From positions 62,001 to 126,000 of the forward strand of contig NZ_JYLN01000005.1 of the NCBI RefSeq assembly GCF_001439735.1: a stretch of DNA of 64,000 nucleotides, read 5' to 3'. The position numbers and the translations under genes were made by a program. The notes beneath the pieces are model-generated. The model worked only from the letters and a program-made list of their open reading frames with translations, was not told where the DNA came from and did not search any database. This document shows, one piece after another, positions 63,707 to 64,000 of the stretch. The DNA is from Pseudomonas paralactis (GTDB taxonomy: Bacteria > Pseudomonadota > Gammaproteobacteria > Pseudomonadales > Pseudomonadaceae). Every line of letters begins with the position of its first letter. Position 1 is the first letter of the stretch.

Positions 63707-63799
63707 GGGGCGGCACTTTACCATCAGCGGCCGACGAAATGCCTGCAAAAAATCTCAGGGCGACTATCCTCATTCGCACATTTTTGGGGAGTACCGGCC

Positions 63800-64000
63800 A
63801 TGAGCTTCGTCATAGCGCGATGGATCGTCGGCGTATTTACCTTCATCAGTATGGTGCATTTGTACTGGGCAGCCGGTGGCAAATTTGGCAGCCTGGCGGT
63901 CATCCCGCAATTACCAGGGGAGTTTGCCGACGGGCCGCGACCGGCGTTCAAACCGTCGGCCCTGGGCACCTTTCTGGTGGCGATGGGGTTGGTGGCTATT
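63800..64000 (+). CDS. DUF3995-like membrane protein (partial, runs off the window)
   Basis: ATG 63800 follows GGGGAG. The visible 67 residues include a membrane helix (IARWIVGVFTFISMVHLYWA), the family-like AAGGKFG and a second helix beginning at FLVAMGLVAI. It is divergent from the DUF2946 gene. The 3' end is outside the window. Confidence 0.8.
   Translation, partial: MSFVIARWIVGVFTFISMVHLYWAAGGKFGSLAVIPQLPGEFADGPRPAFKPSALGTFLVAMGLVAI

Overview
The window is a chromosomal segment of a Pseudomonas, most likely the P. fluorescens group. The evidence is high GC with strong third-position bias, many LysR/AraC/RpiR regulators, and at least sixteen REP-type palindromes of the two classes typical of that group (GTAGGAGCGAGCTTGCTCGCG and GTGGGAG-GGGGC/CTGGC). 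No rRNA, tRNA or CRISPR array was recognised.

Layout. 1-4.5 kb: a 1255-residue toxin-like protein ending in a C58-type cysteine peptidase signature, then a small secreted protein made of eight 13-residue repeats. 4.7-11.3 kb: pirin, a GlxA-type regulator, two winged-helix/P-loop ATPase regulators meeting tail to tail, and a short AraC protein. 11.5-16.7 kb: a LysR gene, a monooxygenase-domain/amidohydrolase/isochorismatase-like operon, and a second LysR gene. 16.7-17.05 kb: a gene graveyard with the 3' ends of an AraC gene and a tonB gene. 17-21.7 kb: an AraC regulator, small proteins, glutaminase, a DUF6124-like protein and a methanethiol S-methyltransferase-like protein. 21.9-24.3 kb: a two-gene alternative spermidine/norspermidine operon. 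24.6-26.9 kb: metE. 27-35.8 kb: a membrane acyltransferase, DUF924, a low-GC MFS pump, a GST, small envelope proteins, a creatininase-like enzyme and two divergent L,D-transpeptidases. 35.9-42.2 kb: a two-component system, membrane proteins, a Bcr/CflA-type pump and a MocR regulator.

42.3-56.3 kb is a nearly complete myo-inositol catabolic cluster. A divergent RpiR-type regulator precedes iolC (fused to a DUF2090 aldolase-like domain), iolE, iolB, an iolI-like gene, iolD, iolG, a second Gfo/Idh oxidoreductase, and a sugar ABC transporter. GGAA-N6-TTCC operator-like palindromes lie before iolC and, with one mismatch, before the transporter. An iolA (methylmalonate-semialdehyde dehydrogenase) gene is absent from the window.

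56.7-64 kb: a DksA paralogue with incomplete zinc ligands, several small orphan genes (one with an inverted repeat over its ribosome binding site), an orphan glycine-betaine-type binding protein, and a TonB-dependent receptor with a DUF2946 partner. Between the last two lies a 458-bp non-coding element with 19-bp terminal inverted repeats and a 10-bp target duplication. It is inserted inside a REP pair and has a striking predicted fold; I consider it the most interesting object in the window.
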